Positions 6,451 to 6,466 of a DNA stretch of 6,466 bases are shown here, piece after piece; positions within the stretch are counted from its first letter, which is position 1; each line of letters opens with the position of its first letter. The notes beneath the pieces were generated by a model that saw nothing but the letters and a program-made list of their open reading frames with translations, was not told where the DNA came from and ran no database searches. This stretch comes from Eubacteriales Family XIII. Incertae Sedis bacterium. GTDB taxonomy: Bacteria; Bacillota; Clostridia; Peptostreptococcales; Anaerovoracaceae. The translations under genes were made by a program, and so were the position numbers. Location: NCBI GenBank assembly GCA_031272745.1, contig JAISTF010000203.1:1-6466 (forward strand). The letters run 5' to 3'.

Positions 6451-6466
6451 AAATAGAATACCACAA

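Noticed and set aside
1..6466. Search by eye for tRNA, rRNA, CRISPR repeats, insertion-sequence ends, a purine riboswitch and defence genes
   Set aside because: None was seen. The genes are contiguous and there is no leader long enough within the window to hold a riboswitch before guaB or guaA.

Overview
The window reads as one unidirectional operon on the minus strand of a GC-rich bacterial chromosome. Transcription runs from about position 6450 down to 1 through five tightly packed genes. In order they are a methyl-accepting chemotaxis protein, a small SAM-dependent methyltransferase, a serine O-acetyltransferase, IMP dehydrogenase (guaB) and GMP synthase (guaA). GuaA is cut by the left edge just before its last residues. 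There is no convincing plus-strand gene, RNA gene, mobile element or CRISPR array. No gap between genes exceeds about 40 bases.

The organism is probably an anaerobic, motile member of the Bacillota (Clostridia-like). The grounds are the purine enzymes: GuaA begins with DFGGQYNQLIARR and ends in KPPGTIE, and the IMPDH is the roughly 500-residue type I recall from Lachnospiraceae and from the protozoan Tritrichomonas foetus. A perfect AAAGGAGG ribosome-binding site also fits. Strong G/C third-position bias makes it unusually GC-rich for that group, so the assignment is tentative; it rests on remembered family sequences, not a search.

Layout: 6399-6466 is a leader with a possible -10 element and a perfect 7-bp inverted repeat. 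5145-6398 is the chemoreceptor, which has almost no extracytoplasmic domain. Its stop overlaps the methyltransferase start (ATGA), and the methyltransferase runs to 4405. The serine acetyltransferase (3461-4372) follows with its own strong ribosome-binding site, then guaB (1930-3438) and guaA (1-1892).

GuaB and GuaA carry out the two consecutive steps IMP to XMP to GMP. The acetyltransferase makes O-acetylserine for cysteine. The chemoreceptor and methyltransferase have no evident metabolic link to these steps; co-transcription is the only connection visible. Nothing here looks like a new defence or mobile system. The points most worth a second look are two large low-complexity insertions in GuaA, the T. 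foetus-type IMPDH, and the sensor-less chemoreceptor heading a biosynthetic operon.
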